In this document: positions 14,940 through 15,703 of the stretch, piece after piece
Layout: the number at the start of each line of letters is the position of its first letter
Position numbering within the stretch: position 1 is the first letter of the stretch
Translations under genes and position numbers: made by a program
Notes under the pieces: generated by a model
Seen by the model: the letters and a program-made list of their open reading frames with translations, nothing else
What the model was told of the DNA's origin: nothing
Database searches by the model: none
DNA from: Chitinophagaceae bacterium UBA1946
GTDB taxonomy: Bacteria > Bacteroidota > Bacteroidia > Chitinophagales > Chitinophagaceae
Direction of reading: 5' to 3'
DNA: 15,703 nucleotides
NCBI GenBank assembly: GCA_002336815.1
Contig: DDEU01000005.1
Location: forward strand, 1-15,703

Positions 14940-15703
14940 ATGTCATTAATATCAGTAGGCTCAATGGCTTTCGATGCAATTGAAACCCCTTTTGGAAAAG
15001 TTGATAAAATTGTTGGCGGCGCCAATACCTATATCGCTTATGCAGCCAGTTACTTTACCACCCCGGTACAACTTGTTTCTGTTGTAGGATACGATTTTGA
15101 ACAGCAGGAAATGGATGAAATGAAAAAAAGAGGCGTGCAGCTTGATGGCGTTGAAATAATTGGCAATGAAAAATCATTTTTCTGGAGTGGCCGTTACCAC
15201 CTGGATATGAACAGCCGTGATACACTGGTGACCGACCTGAACGTACTGGCCAACTTTAAACCCGTTGTTCCTGACAGTTTCCAGGGCGCTGAATTTTTAA
15301 TGCTGGGCAACCTTGCCCCTGCTGTACAATTGAGTGTGATTGACCAGTTGACCACAAGGCCAAAACTGATCGTACTGGATACCATGAACTTTTGGATGGA
15401 CATTGCCCTGGACGACCTGAAAGCCGTAATGAAAAAAGTGGATGTACTGATGGTGAATGACAGTGAGGCAAGGCAATTGAGCGGAGAGTTTTCCTTAGTA
15501 AAAGCTGCGAAAAAAATAATGGACATGGGTCCTAAATTTTTAGTGATCAAGAAGGGCGAGCATGGCGCTTTGCTGTTCCATGAAAACCATGTGTTCAATG
15601 CACCTGCCCTTCCACTGGAAGATGTGTTTGACCCAACCGGTGCCGGTGACACGTTTGCAGGCGGTTTTATCGGCTATCTTGCCAAAACAAAAGACATCAG
15701 TTT
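14940..15703 (+). CDS. PfkB-family carbohydrate kinase (partial, 3' end beyond window)
   Basis: The frame from the ATG at 14940 stays open for 254 codons to the right edge. It encodes a ribokinase-fold kinase that transfers phosphate from ATP to a sugar or nucleoside-like hydroxyl. The substrate-side GGAN lies at 26-29, MVNDSEARQL at 171-180 and the PfkB signature DPTGAGDTFAGGF at 231-243, with catalytic base Asp237. Full members have about 300 residues, so only some 50 are missing. The substrate cannot be told from what is visible. It is divergent from yciO and has its own -7 box. Confidence 0.93.
   Translation, partial: MSLISVGSMAFDAIETPFGKVDKIVGGANTYIAYAASYFTTPVQLVSVVGYDFEQQEMDEMKKRGVQLDGVEIIGNEKSFFWSGRYHLDMNSRDTLVTDLNVLANFKPVVPDSFQGAEFLMLGNLAPAVQLSVIDQLTTRPKLIVLDTMNFWMDIALDDLKAVMKKVDVLMVNDSEARQLSGEFSLVKAAKKIMDMGPKFLVIKKGEHGALLFHENHVFNAPALPLEDVFDPTGAGDTFAGGFIGYLAKTKDIS

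Noticed and set aside
15194..15652. 152-residue minus-strand ORF at the right edge
   Set aside because: It is antisense to the PfkB kinase frame, which carries the DPTGAGDTFAGGF signature.

Overview
The window looks like a chromosomal segment of a Bacteroidota bacterium, most likely of the Chitinophagaceae. The evidence is an adjacent SusC/SusD outer-membrane pair, a CRTAC1-type VCBS-repeat lipoprotein, several -7 promoter boxes matching the Bacteroidota consensus TAnnTTTG, almost no Shine-Dalgarno sequences, and the linked order birA / rsfS-ftsH-lutC. The family-level placement is inference. No mobile element, tRNA, rRNA or CRISPR array is visible, and no gene-free stretch exceeds about 250 bases.

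Region 1 (1-7554) is a nutrient-uptake locus. On the minus strand lie susC (6330-3319), susD (3294-1753), a strong hairpin terminator (1692-1732), and the first 520 codons of a large FG-GAP/VCBS-repeat lipoprotein that runs off the left edge. A LacI-family regulator (6577-7554) is divergent from susC. The 246-base region between them holds a perfect CAAACGTTTG palindrome of the LacI/PurR operator type and a run of three 12-base imperfect repeats. The simplest reading is a LacI-controlled SusCD system for an unidentified glycan. No glycoside hydrolase is in view, so the substrate cannot be named.

Region 2 (7582-9956, plus strand) holds a small coiled-coil protein of unknown function, pdxH (pyridoxamine-5'-phosphate oxidase) and nagA (N-acetylglucosamine-6-phosphate deacetylase).

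Region 3 (9957-13979) is a housekeeping block. A monofunctional biotin-protein ligase (minus) converges on nagA, with the two stop codons touching. Divergent from it is rsfS (ribosomal silencing factor), followed by ftsH (membrane AAA+ protease) and a stand-alone lutC/LUD-domain gene 6 bases after ftsH. Both rsfS and lutC appear to start at TTG.

Region 4 (13980-15703) has an intergenic tandem array of 11 perfect copies of the 8-mer ATTCAACA. It is followed by yciO (minus, Sua5/YciO/YrdC family) and, divergently, the start of a PfkB-family sugar kinase that runs off the right edge. The yciO/pfkB gap has an exact TAnnTTTG box on each strand.

Most genes are ordinary and recognisable. The items most worth a second look are the 12-base repeat/operator region, the 8-mer array, the terminator separating susD from the VCBS lipoprotein, and the uncharacterised coiled-coil protein.
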